64,000 nucleotides of DNA from Kwoniella bestiolae CBS 10118 (taxonomy: Eukaryota > Basidiomycota > Tremellomycetes > Tremellales > Cryptococcaceae), in the NCBI RefSeq assembly GCF_000512585.2, contig NC_089244.1:2108001-2172000 (forward strand). Reading direction: 5' to 3'. The position numbers were made by a program, and so were the translations under genes. This document shows positions 24,436-35,182 of the stretch, in pieces. The notes beneath the pieces were generated by a model. The model did no database searches. It was not told the DNA's origin and worked only from the letters and a program-made list of their open reading frames with translations. Every line of letters begins with the position of its first letter. The first letter of the stretch is position 1.

Positions 24436-25754
24436 TTACCATCTGTAAGGCTTCAATCCCCTTCGTCTTCGTCTCCTCCTACAGGTGTTAGCCGATCCGT
24501 CGACGACTAAATTCCCAACGAGAGGAGCATTCCCATTCCCTTGATTCCATCCACCCCATCGCCCAGCGGAAGTGCCAGCCGGGCTCGCAGCGGATGATGA
24601 TGTGACAGACATCCCGTGAGACGCCGACGCCAGTCCAGGGGGGACAGATGACAAAACCGCGCCCGTAGCTTGACTGGCGGAGTTCCAAGCTGAGGTGGAT
24701 GATTGACCAGCGGGGACATTCCAAGTTTGCGTAGCCGAGTCGGCAGGTTGCGTGGGAGGTGGAGCTTGGGGTGAATAAGAAGATGGCGGAGGTGCTTGGC
24801 TGGGTGTACTGGCAGGTGGTGGGGGTGCCCATGAAGACGAGGACGCTCCGTAATCCGGCGGAGGAGGAGCCGAACTTTGAGTTTGTCCGCCTGTACCACC
24901 ACTACCAACCTCTCCGGCGGCTTTCCAAGCGTTCAAAGATTCGTATGGATGACTGGTCCACGTTGGTCCAATGATGTTATCTGTGATTTCGAATGAGAAA
25001 CCCTTGGGATTCTTGCAAGTCGCAGCGCCATTGATGACATTGGCAGCTTCCGCTACGTATCAGGGTTTTTTCAAAGTCTTCGATCAGTTTTACAATGATC
25101 ATCAAGTCGGGCACGATTCTGTAATCGTGGGATGCTGAAGGATACTCACCGCCAATGTCGACGTGATTCCAGGCACAATCCTCGCACTGATCAGCTATGA
25201 ATAGGTTACCCTCGGGAAAGGAGATTGGTTGTCCGTCGTTCGTCACGGTGACCCTTCCAGACAGAAGAGATTGTGTCAGAGCGTATGCTTCGTGAAGACG
25301 GTATGCGGACTCACTCTGCACCACAAAGCTCGGCTCTCCATATCGATGGACTGACGGCTGAGTGGAGTGTGATAAATTATTGTATCAGCCTTTGCTGGTC
25401 GCCGACGGGTACAATCATACAATCACCCAGCAAGCCCACCTACCTACCGCTCTGGCAGAGCTCAAATTGGCAGCCGCAAAGGCACATGCGTTCAGGCCGT
25501 TGGTCATGGCGGACATATCCCCCAGGGCATCTGCCCCCGCTACAGCACAAGATCCATGTAGATCATAGTATCTGACAGGCCTCTTTCAGCTGAGTTTGCC
25601 ACATTGCTAGACAGGTAATGGCAAAGCGAAGCAGGAGGACTCACATTGTTACTTCAGCATTATCAATCCTTTGCCCCGCTGAAACAAGGCTCACACCGAT
25701 CAAAGCAGTGGAACCCAGGTATAAGCAAATATGAGCATTGCTGAACATAGTCAT
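24436..25754 (-). CDS. secreted double-psi beta-barrel (RlpA/expansin-like) protein, copy c
   Basis: Exons 25754-25645, 25571-25444, 25357-25315, 25253-25150 and 25052-24436 (phases 2,1,2,1); 333 residues. The leader MTMFSNAHICLYLGSTALIG ends near VSAG. Domain blocks: IYYDLHGSC, LNACAFAA, LCGAEVTVTNDGQ, LFIADQCEDCAWNHVDIG, PKGFSFEITDN. The linker is rich in Pro, Ser, Ala and Gln with PPPPxS motifs, and the tail is ANTC followed by RRRRRRRGLKPYRW. It is the most diverged copy, having lost the ACG pattern in favour of ACAF. The identical intron positions and the conserved Cys plus basic tail show common descent. Confidence 0.7.
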
Positions 25755-26671
25755 CGTTTTGATCGCTGGGCCGAAGTTGTATAGTTGTATAGTTGTATAG
25801 TTGTATAGTTGAAAGAATGTATATAGTGAGGAGAATCTGTCACACTGTGTGACCTGAAGATACGAGGACCGTATACAAGATCAGATACCAGACCTAATCT
25901 TCGCATTGATTACAAATAAGGAAAGAGATAAACAGGATTCAACTACTCACAACCATCTTTTACGGTGAAATAGGGACAGGTTTCCATCTGGAAAAACGAC
26001 TGGATCTCCCAAAACGTCTTGTAGACTGGAAGAGGTAAATTGATACACATCACTACCCCATTGATCAAAGGATCACCGCAGGCGATGGAGACAAGTTTGA
26101 TATTCATGAAAGGATAGGCACAAAGCTTGGGATTTTTTGAAACGATGAAACGAAACGAACCTCACTGCATATATCAGTGTAGCCGCTCTGTGTTACACAG
26201 AAATTTGAGTCGAATGAACGGTAAACGGCAAAGATCGTCTGGAAAGATGGTGGAGCCATTACAAGGCTCAGCTTGAAGGTCGATTGATGTTTTGGAAGTT
26301 GAAGTCACGGAGTCACTGATAGTAGGATTCCAGTTGTGATGTCAAATCATTGACTTCTGAGTGTGCCATACACCGGAAAGAGGACGCTCACTTGTAGCTG
26401 ATGTGAATGACATCGCCATAACAGTGTAAGCCAAAGTCACAGTGTAATCGTAGAGTACTGGTAAGGGCATGCAGATTAACGTTACATTCAGTCAGTGTAC
26501 GCGGAAGTCATCAGTATGATCTATATCAGTTCATTCTATATCAATTTGCTATGTGCATCGCATTACTTCACAAAGTATCACGAATTGGTCGTACTAAATA
26601 TAAGACTTACAGAGATGAATCTAACTATCACAGGGTGTATGTCCCATTCCCGTCAAGTCATAAAACACTAC
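25755..26671. other. intergenic region upstream of secreted-protein copy c
   Basis: No gene seen. Contains the short tandem repeat at 25777-25811 and otherwise unique AT-richer sequence; expected to hold the copy c promoter and the 3' end of the 813-residue protein gene. Confidence 0.5.
25777..25811. repeat. tandem TTGTATAG repeat, four copies plus a partial unit
   Basis: Four perfect 8-bp units TTGTATAG followed by TTG, starting 23 bp upstream of the start codon of secreted-protein copy c, so within its 5' UTR or core promoter. Confidence 0.9.
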
Positions 26672-29199
26672 CTACGTTAACGTTAATCCATCCCCGACTC
26701 TCACCTGTCTTTCCAACCCAGTATCCAAATCTCGAATCACCAATACTTCTTCATCATCCTCTCCAACCATTTGGGTGAACTCGATGTTCGGTGTATCTCG
26801 TGAGGATTCATCATTGTCCGCATTCTTGATCACATTGGATGAAGGAGTAGCTTCTCCGGTTGGCGATTCGAGATGAGCTTGATCCTTGTCATGTACCTCA
26901 ACGTCGACTGAGCGTATACCAGCAGCAGAAGGTCTCAATCTAGGCGAGAGGGTGGGTAAATGATATACAGTCTTGAGGTTCATTTTCATACCTAAGCCCA
27001 GACCGCCCTCTGCTTCAACTTCGTCATGCGTGGCAGGAGAGGCCAACATGGGAGATAATATAGGCGTGGAAGATGAGGAGGAACGAAGAGCGAAATCCAG
27101 ATCGGGGGAATCGAATGTGCCTTGTAAAGCTGTAAGGGCCGAGACGATGTGAGAGTCCAGTCTGTACATTGGTTTTGACGATCGTTGGGGACGGGATGTG
27201 GTCGATGAATGGGGTGATTCGGGCTTTGTCTCAATTTGAGACGACGCTGACTGTTCAAGAGAGATGGGTTCAGGGGTGTTGTCCACGTCCTCAGGTGTTG
27301 AGAGATAGTCCGACCTCCCTTCTCCATCATATTGACTGCCGGTATCACTCCTAGGCAGATAATCATCGACCTGAGGGAATTCCAATCTCGTATATTCCTC
27401 CAGACTACCCAACCTATCTTGATGGCCACCTAGATCACCCACATCCATCGAAGCGTACCTTTTCTTCACCCTATTCCCTCGCTTGATAGACTCCTTGTTC
27501 ATCAAAGGTGTATTCCAAGGTGTATTCCCATTTTTGGATCCACCAGGAACCAGGGGAGCAGACATGTCGAATAATGCCGTTGCCGATGATGGAGATTCTG
27601 TGATGGGTGAAGAACCATAAGTGAATGATGCTGGTCGGGTATATGTAACCTGCGATGGGAGAGTCGATTGCGAATGAGCTGGTGAGGAGTAGTAGAGGGA
27701 TACCGAGAATCCTGATGAGGTGTTCTCCATGGCCGTTGCTTCTCCAATATTCCCATCACCAACGTCTAAATTTGGGGAATGCGGCTGTTCATCTTTTGAT
27801 GAGTGTTGACAAGGTGTCCTGTCACCCTCATTCCGTGGCTTGACAACCCATTTCCCTCTCCTCAAACTTCTTCCCCTAACCTTCCTACCCAGCTTCAATT
27901 CTAATTCCCTCCATACTTTCTCAGCTTCATCGATCTCACCTGAGCTCTCATCAGATTCCCATTCCAGTGTCATTGGAGGTGCACTTGAGGGTACGAGGTA
28001 AGGAGCTGTGAGACCTGGTTCTTCTCGAGGGATGGCAGAGTGTGTAGATGAGATGGAAGGATGCTGAGATTTCAGCCCACCTTCATATGAGTATCCTGTT
28101 TCTTGTCGGTCAGGCAAAGGTAAAGGTGGATTGACAGTGGCTACAGTCCTGATTGAATGATCCGATATGGTAGACTCAGTATCTTCACCTTCCAGTCCTT
28201 CCAGTTCGCCTTCAGAATCTATTCCTAAAGCTTTGATCAGAGCGTTATGGTCAGGTGGCGAATAGACCTGAGACAATCTAGCGGAGGAGGGACGATCTTG
28301 TCCCTTTTTCTTGATGGCTCGATGTCGTGCCAGTGAGGAAGCGGATGAACATGTGGAAGAAGCTGTGGAATGATTGGAAGGATGTCGAAAGGGTTCGACT
28401 GAGGTAGGAATACTAGGTGCTCTAGGTACAGGTAGAAAGGATGGACGAGGTTCAGGAATGGCGATGGTGGCTTGCGTTATGTACGAAGATGAAGAAGACG
28501 CGGTGGGCACTGGCTGATGACTTGCTGGACGAGGTTTGGGTATAGTCATCAACGGTGAGGGATCAGCAGGTAGGGAGACCGGTCGAGAGTGAGAAGGTAA
28601 AGGTAATCGGCTAGATTGCTGAGTGGAAGTCATAGGTCGTATATGGGGTCTGGGTATCTGTATAGCGGGACGTTGGATGGAAGGCTGTCGATGAGCTTTG
28701 ATGGACGGTCGATAGACGGAACGAGGACGTATCTGAGGTTTGGGCATGGACGTGGAAGTAGAAAGTGGGATGGGACCAGTGTCTTTCAACTGGTATTTTG
28801 GCACCTAGTAGCGAAGCAATATATGTCAGTCTTGATTGCATCGTATGCAGATGATCAGAGACAACATGACAGCGAGTCTGCTCAACTCACCCTTGGTCCG
28901 CTATTGGCAATGTGATGAGGTACTTGTTGAGTACTCATATTGGGTATAGGGGTAGCGAGAGGACTCCAAACTTCTCTAGGTGTCAAGAAACTAACTCTGG
29001 GTGGTGGTATCTTGCTTGTGGTTGATCTTGACTGCTCGTCTTTGGTTTGACCAGTGAGACTCCTGCGTGTAGCGGTTGTTTGACGAATTCTTGAAGTGGT
29101 TCTCAACGGTAAAGTGCTGGGAGGTTGGATCCTAGAAGTGAAATGTGATTTAGGTATCTTGGTCTCGTCGAGAGTGTTCTCTGAACCTGAAGTTGACAT
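26672..29199 (-). CDS. hypothetical Ser/Pro-rich protein, 813 aa, 2 exons
   Basis: Exons 29199-28891 and 28804-26672 with one phase-0 intron. The protein starts MSTSGSENTLDETKIPKS and is Ser/Pro/Thr-rich and mostly disordered, with Arg-Pro repeats near residue 130. A Lys-rich stretch (RHRAIKKKGQDR) precedes NALIKALGIDSEGELEGLEGED, and a basic block WRELELKLGRKVRGRSLRRGKW lies near the middle. The C-terminus is hydrophilic (VLVIRDLDTGLERQVRVGDGLTLT). No signal peptide, membrane segment or known domain. The basic blocks and low complexity suggest a cytoskeletal, nuclear or signalling scaffold, but that is speculation. The size of the open frame makes the gene itself secure. Confidence 0.75.
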
Positions 29200-30012
29200 C
29201 TCGACAAGTGAGTGATGTTGATCAAAGCGTCCAGCGGCGATATGATGAGGACTTGCTTGGGGTGGACTACTGCCCAGCAGTTTTCAAAATGGCAAGAAAC
29301 GTTGAATGGTGACCGTGATGTCCACACCGAGGTTAGGTATGACTTGGACTCGGCTAGCGAGAAGGTAGGGGCGGTGGCTCAAACAAAGGACAAGCCAAGG
29401 GGAAGGTGAAGGGGAAGGGGAAAGAGATGTACCGCAATCGCAACCGCAGACACACAGCCGAATAGAAATGCGAAGTCACACTACTAGTCATGTTGGATAA
29501 ATGATACCTGTCCGTGTACACCGAGTGGATGGAGCAGTGAGTCGTGAGAGGAGAGCGAGGAGGAGTGTGAGTGAGCAAGTGCCTGCGTATAATGCAGTGT
29601 GTATGAGATGGGAGATGATGAAGAAGAGTGAGAGTGATGATGAAGTCGATGCTGTGTATGTTTTAGTATAAGATATCCATCTCAACCTGAATCATACACA
29701 GCCTCTCTCTTGCTGTTGGGTCATTACAATTGAAGTTGTAATCATTCGTAATCATCTCGTGCTCAGCTCTCACCGGGAGTTGATCCCGCTAATCACGCCA
29801 TTACAACAGATCTACAACTATGTTCCTTTGATTTCTTGGCTTTTATCGTCAGGCTCTGTCTCTGTCTCTGTCTCTGTCTTTGTCTCTATCTTGCTCTGAT
29901 CCATACAAACGTTACATCTAGCCATTCAACAGTTGTACAGTACATCTGTCTCACACCTTGCTTCGTACACGACACGAGAAGATCACCTGCTGTTCTCATC
30001 GACAGGTAACAT
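29200..30012. other. intergenic region with a TCTGTC microsatellite
   Basis: No gene seen. It contains the pyrimidine-rich repeat at 29855-29884 and probably the promoters of the divergent neighbours. Confidence 0.5.
29855..29884. repeat. TCTGTC hexanucleotide microsatellite
   Basis: Four perfect TCTGTC units followed by one TTTGTC unit. Confidence 0.9.
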
Positions 30013-30243
30013 ATGAGCGGATCATGGGAATCACAGGGTCCTAGAACAGGCGCCCCGCCATTGGCGCCGAATGAGAACGATACTATTTCTTCGAATGATC
30101 GGCTCGCTTCAGTCAGTCGGTCAGTCAGTCCAGGTTCTCTTCGTATCCCTTTAGTCGCAGAACCAATGAGACTGTTTATAGACGCCTTCGTCGATCTACC
30201 TCCGCGCGCTTATGTCAACGATAACTATAAGAAAGATATCTAA
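30013..30243 (+). CDS. possible small ORF or 5' exon before the amidohydrolase, 76 aa
   Basis: Open frame starting MSGSWESQGPRTGAPP and ending ...DNYKKDI. It has no recognised domain. The frame just upstream of the amidohydrolase start is open back to a TTTGTAG acceptor near 30328, so a spliced leader exon joining the two is conceivable, but no good donor is seen. It could be a small protein, a leader exon or chance. Confidence 0.25.
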   Translation: MSGSWESQGPRTGAPPLAPNENDTISSNDRLASVSRSVSPGSLRIPLVAEPMRLFIDAFVDLPPRAYVNDNYKKDI

Positions 30244-30365
30244 TATTGACGCACTCACAAGATGAGATTAGACCGCACCACCCCTGTCGACCTGATCTTA
30301 GACTGTCCTGCGCATTCTATTTGTAGAACGTCAGCATTGAAAGAAATACCATAGCCCATTTCGAC

Positions 30366-32232
30366 ATGCTCAGCTGCCTAAGAGGTCTAATCGCACTATC
30401 TGCATCCAACCAAGATAGTCGTAAACTACCGAACAGTTCCGACTCAACACTGGTTGGCGAAAAGTGCGAGAAACAGTCAATAAATGAGAGCAGGAAACCA
30501 TCAGCGGTATTCTATAACAACGTGCGCTTGATAGGATCCAAGGGAGCTGGGCTTTGCAATGTTTTGGTCCAAGACGGTCAGGTCAAATGGATCGGAGGAG
30601 TAGATGAAATAAGGGGATTGCCGGTGGACGTAGAGAAGGTTGACCTAGAGGGTCGATGGCTTGGACCGGTAAGTTAAAACTTCAAATGGACACATATATG
30701 CCTATATGTGAACTTCAGTGCTGATAATCGTGCGCCTTCTTCAGAGTATGATAGATTGGCACGTCCACTCCAAGCTAGCAGCGCATTACAACCACCGAGT
30801 GCACCTCGAGACCGTCAAATCGGTCGAAGAGGTGTTTGCTCGAATGCGGGAAGCTCTGACAGATCCAAGATACGATCGTGAAGACCTGATAGGAGTGGAT
30901 ATGAGGAATGGGGACTGGCCAGATAACGACTTGATGAATCGTGTAAATCTAGATGAGAGGGTCAGCTCTACGAGACCGATCTTCTTGTTCTACAATGGGT
31001 ATCATTCGGTCGTATGCAATTCCGTTGGATTGGAGAAGTATGGCGAGAAGGCTGAAGGATCGGGGATACTGCTGGAACATGATGCTTGGCCCTTGACGCA
31101 TCAGTTAGGGAAAGTTGGTGATGAGGTCATGGACGGTTGGGTACAAACTTGGGCTGAGAATGCTGCGTGAGTTGGATTCTCGCTTGCCTAGGACCTTCTA
31201 CGTGACGCATGGTTGACCGTTATGGATGCCTGGGTCCAGCTCCATGGGCGTGACGGAGATTGTCGACCTAGAGATCGACTTCAACATCCGCGATTGGCGG
31301 CGAAGATGCATAAACGGTTTCGACACTCTTCGAGTGAATTTAGGTATCTACGAGTATCACTTCGAAGACGCTATCAAGCAAGGATACAAGACTGGTGATG
31401 TGGTAGACGCCGATGGTTTGATCAAGATTGGCCCGTTCAAGATGGTCACCGACGGTGGACTAGGGTCGCAAACCGCATGTTGTCATGATCCTTATCCCAA
31501 TACATCCGACCATGGGATAATGAACGATTCGCCCGGGAAGATCAAAGAATGGACGAGAAAAGCTACGGAGCATGGGTTCAGGCTTGCGATACATGCTATA
31601 GGTGATCAAGCCAACACCATCTGTCTCAATACCATGGCCACTAACCCAATCCCGCCGCTGGAGGGCTCGACCATAGAACACGCTCAGCTATTGGTTTTAG
31701 ATGAGATACCGATTTTCACGAGACTGGGTCTGACAGCTTCGGTGCAGCCTGTACATCTGGTTGACGATAGGGAAACATGTTTGAAGTATTGGCCAGGGAG
31801 GGAACATAGAGCATGGGCTCTGAAGAGTTTAGCGGATGTCGGTGTAAAGATGAAATTCGGAAGTGATAATCCGGTAGCGGAGCTGAATCCGTGGGAAGCG
31901 ATGGCAGTAGCTATAAGTCGGAAGAGACAGGGTGGTCTACCTTTGAGTGAGGAACAAGCTGTGGATATCCATACAGCATGGGTATCTAGCACGTCGGTAA
32001 GTCTTTAGTCATTCACACAGCTGATATCACCCTTGCGCTATATGTCGAATAGTTATTATGAGCTGACTTACCTTGGCTGACATTGCAGAACGGGAAAGCA
32101 AGTATCGAAGTAGGTGATCGAGCAGACTTTGTACTTGTGGATAAAGATCCACTGCAGTGCAATGCGGATGGACTGAGGAGTATAGTCGTGCATGGCACGA
32201 TACTGGGCGGACGATGGACATTTCGAAAGTAG
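30366..32232 (+). CDS. amidohydrolase family 3 (YtcJ-like metal-dependent hydrolase)
   Basis: Exons 30366-30668, 30745-31166, 31240-31996 and 32089-32232, all phases agreeing; 541 residues. An N-terminal small beta domain (VRLIGSKGAGLCNVLVQDGQVKWIGG) is followed by the TIM-barrel metal site MIDWHVHS. Further signatures are GVTEIVDLEIDF, KMVTDGGLGSQTA, FRLAIHAIGDQA, STIEHAQLL, FGSDNPVAELNPW and a final IEVGDRADFVLVDKDP. These are the Amidohydro_3 motifs in order, with His and Asp ligands present. Members hydrolyse C-N or N-formyl bonds of small molecules; the substrate cannot be told. No secretion signal is evident, so a cytosolic location is likely. Confidence 0.85.
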
Positions 32233-32341
32233 ATGGGTTATACGATCGCTTCCATAAGTATGATCAATGTATAAATATCTTGTAAATACTTCTTCGCGCG
32301 TCCCGTCTCTTAATCTATAACGTCTAATATGACTTCTTCGT

Positions 32342-33566
32342 CTATTGTGAGAATTGAACACAAACTTTCCCGACATGCTTTTGAGCTTCCATGTACTCGT
32401 AGGCTTTGGGCAAATCGTTGAACTCGAACACCTCGTCGTCCACCACAGGTTTGATTCCATTACTATCTATAGCCTTTACCATATCTTCGCACTGCTCTCT
32501 ACTTCCCACAAAGATTCCTCGGGCGATGCACTGATAAGATAGACAGTCAAGTATCGAGGGCATCTTCTCGTCTGAACCAGCCACGAAACCGATGACCGAA
32601 ATTACGCCTTGGAATCCGATTGCGTTGAGAGATTGCTGGAGTGTACCTGGACCACCGATCTCGATGACATGTTGGAACCCTGCTCCATCCGGTGTGAGAC
32701 CTTTGGCGGTCTTACCCCAGTCGGAATCGTCTTTGTAGTTAATCACATGATCTGCACCGAGGGATTTGAGCTGTTCGGCCTTGGCGGATGATGATGTGGT
32801 GGAGACTACAGTCGCACCGGCAGCTTTTGCGAACTGTAAGATACTCAACATCGTCAGGATGCACCCTTGGTTTCGATTGAAAAATAGATCACAGCAGCTC
32901 ACCTGCAGGGCGAAGAGAGACACACCGCCGGTGCCCTGGGTCAAAACCCAATCACCAGGTTTCAAAACTCTCCCTTCTAATCCGAAGAGGGAATCCCAAG
33001 CTGTCAAAGCCGCACAAGGGAGTGTAGATCCTTGAACGAAATCGTAACCCTTGGGCATGGGGGCAGCATCCAGCTCGCTCACTACCAGGAACTCCCTGGC
33101 TACTCCGTCTATAGGTCCGCCAAGAGATGGTTTACCAGGTTGGTGAGCTTGATGGAAAGTGGGTAATACCTTGTCACCCTTCTTGAATCTGGTAACTCTA
33201 GATCCGACTTCTTCTACAACTCCTGCTGCGTCGGATATAGGCACAACGATGTCTTTGAGAGGGAAGGGGTATGTGCCCTAGAAACATTGAGGGATCTCAG
33301 TTCCATACACAAAAGCAACCAAAGGAGTGTAGACACCCACCCGTACAATCGAGATATCTCTGTAGTTCAACGATACAGCCTTGACTGTGTGTCAAAGTTC
33401 CGTTGGATCAGCACAAAGACCGGAGAAGATGAACACTGTACCGCTCACCTCGAACCAAGATATCGTTTTCCCCTACTGTAGGTATCGGTTGATCCTTCTC
33501 GATCACCAATTTGTCATAATCTCCCCGTCCAGTCAACTTCCATTGCTTCATAGTGTTTGATGCCAT
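32342..33566 (-). CDS. zinc-independent MDR alcohol dehydrogenase/quinone oxidoreductase-like enzyme
   Basis: Exons 33566-33449, 33384-33341, 33277-32903 and 32833-32342 (phases 1,0,0); 342 residues. An N-terminal GroES-like fold (MKQWKLTGRGDYDKL, ISDAAGVVEEVGSRVTRFKKGDKV) is followed by a Rossmann domain with TQGTGGVSLFALQFAKAAGATVV and LGADHVINYK. The GHExxG zinc motif of classical alcohol dehydrogenases is absent. This places it among NAD(P)H-dependent, zinc-free MDR enzymes that reduce quinones or enones. The last intron is in frame and free of stops, so intron retention would still give an open protein. It converges on the amidohydrolase, with 109 bp between the stop codons. Confidence 0.85.
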
Positions 33567-34833
33567 TTTCGATTGTGATTGATGAGTTTGCTTGTATGTA
33601 TGTTAAACTGGGCGTATAGTCAATTCGAACCGAATATTTATACGTTCAATCTCTGACTTTCACCAACGGGACGATATGTTACAGAGAACCATAGTCGTCT
33701 GCATGCAAGCCTACTGTGCTTGCACTCATATCCGATCTGACGTCAATATTCAATTGAGATGTGTCAGAATCACTCCACCAGATTGATAATCTCTGCACAT
33801 CCTCCACTTTTTGCATCGTTTACGGCACCCAATAACAAACACGACGTCGGTCGGCTCTGTCTCTCCCTCTTTCTGGGTCTAGGTATAGTCACCGGAGGCA
33901 TCAGAAGAACACATGCATCGCTCAATTCCTGGAATACCTTCACATGATATCTTTACCGAATATCTATGATTACTTGATTCTCCTCACGACAAACGTGGTG
34001 GAGGGATAGTATTCGTACTCTAAGTTACGAGTTCTGGATTGAACAGTTTAAGCGAAGTTGATTTGGACTACTGCAACCTCGCATAGTCCCAAAGGTTGGT
34101 CGAGGGTGCGTTGCCAGTGATGAGCGTGCTAGCTAGTCCTCCTGACAGCACAGCCTAGAGTGTTGCCACTCATCGCAGGGGACTTTTTTGCTGATGAATA
34201 CCTATCCATCAAACCAAAGTCCACATTCCACATGTTCTGGTCCGCCCAGATCTTCGACCTTTTCAAGATGTTTACTTTATCTATTACATAGCCCGGTCCC
34301 AAATTTTATTCAAGTGCATGTCGGACCGCAGGATTCGCTATTCCTCCCAGGCAGCTGACTATGGATCCGCAAATCATCTCTTCTGCCCTGTGCCAATTCT
34401 TCCGTAAAGCATGATCATCTCGCGAGAGAGGTGTATCGCCCGGCCTCCTCTTGCTGGGCCATATCGATGTTGCAGCTCGGTTTGTACCGTCCGTCCGTCT
34501 CGGGAAATCTGACAAGCTGGAACCGCAGCAATCGTTGCTCAGTTGTTTTGCCCTGCAAGGCTGAACACAGGTGCTATATCGATGCTCCATCCTGTCAGAA
34601 TAAGATGCTCGAGATATGAAATTGATGGATGTTCGAGCCAGTTCACAGCCGACATTACATGTTGTACACAGTAAAGGTGTCGTAGCAAAATATCAATAAC
34701 CCATCCGAAGGGTTAAGATAGCCTGATCATCCGGAAGCAGCGTGTCTATGGTGGAAAAACAGATACCACTTAGTCGTGTCAACCCACTAGCTGCCCCGCT
34801 GAGCAACAAAGCGCCGATACGTTGTCAGCGATC
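33567..34833. other. intergenic region, 1.3 kb, no gene recognised
   Basis: Short frames only, including a 94-codon minus-strand frame at 34306-34590 with no family resemblance. No repeats or RNA genes seen. Confidence 0.5.
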
Positions 34834-35150
34834 TTAGATGAAGTAGAGGTAGCTGTTAGAGTCGTTGTAGATAGGCAGACCGTGAAATTGAGGTATCACC
34901 TCCCAATTTGGGTTCAGACTTACCTGTACGCGGTCATAATCAGTATCAGTACCCAAAATTGCCTTTGAGATGCGATCTGAACAATGAGAAGATACCCACC
35001 TGTCGATCAGATTCGAAGCGATTCCAACGGTCATTCCGGTCCGAATGATCGGACAGATCTTCAACCGAGTCATAAACCCGTAAACAAGCATCCCGTCCTT
35101 CGCATGAAATCCAATGAGAATTCACTTGATTGTGATCATCTGTGTTGATG
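34834..35150 (-). CDS. possible small gene fragment, two exons
   Basis: Two open stretches join cleanly over a GTGGGT...CAG intron (about 35000-34924). They read ...DRNDRWNRFESDRQ then VSLNPNWEVIPQFHGLPIYNDSNSYLYFI and a stop at 34834. The upstream frame is open back to a stop near 35176, but no ATG lies in frame. The true start is unknown and may need a further exon across the CYB2 start region. It may be a decayed gene. Function unknown. Confidence 0.25.
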
Positions 35151-35182
35151 TCTGACTTCTCGACATTGAATATCAGTCATGC

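Noticed and set aside
24488..24908. Long His/Arg/Leu-rich frames opposite or shifted from secreted-protein copy c
   Set aside because: Alternative frames of the Pro/Ser linker; no independent support.
29488..29685. Small hydrophobic minus-strand frame
   Set aside because: Low-complexity Ser/Leu sequence in a promoter region with no gene signals.
34306..34590. 94-codon minus-strand frame
   Set aside because: Cys- and Arg-rich random-looking composition, no introns or neighbours to support it.
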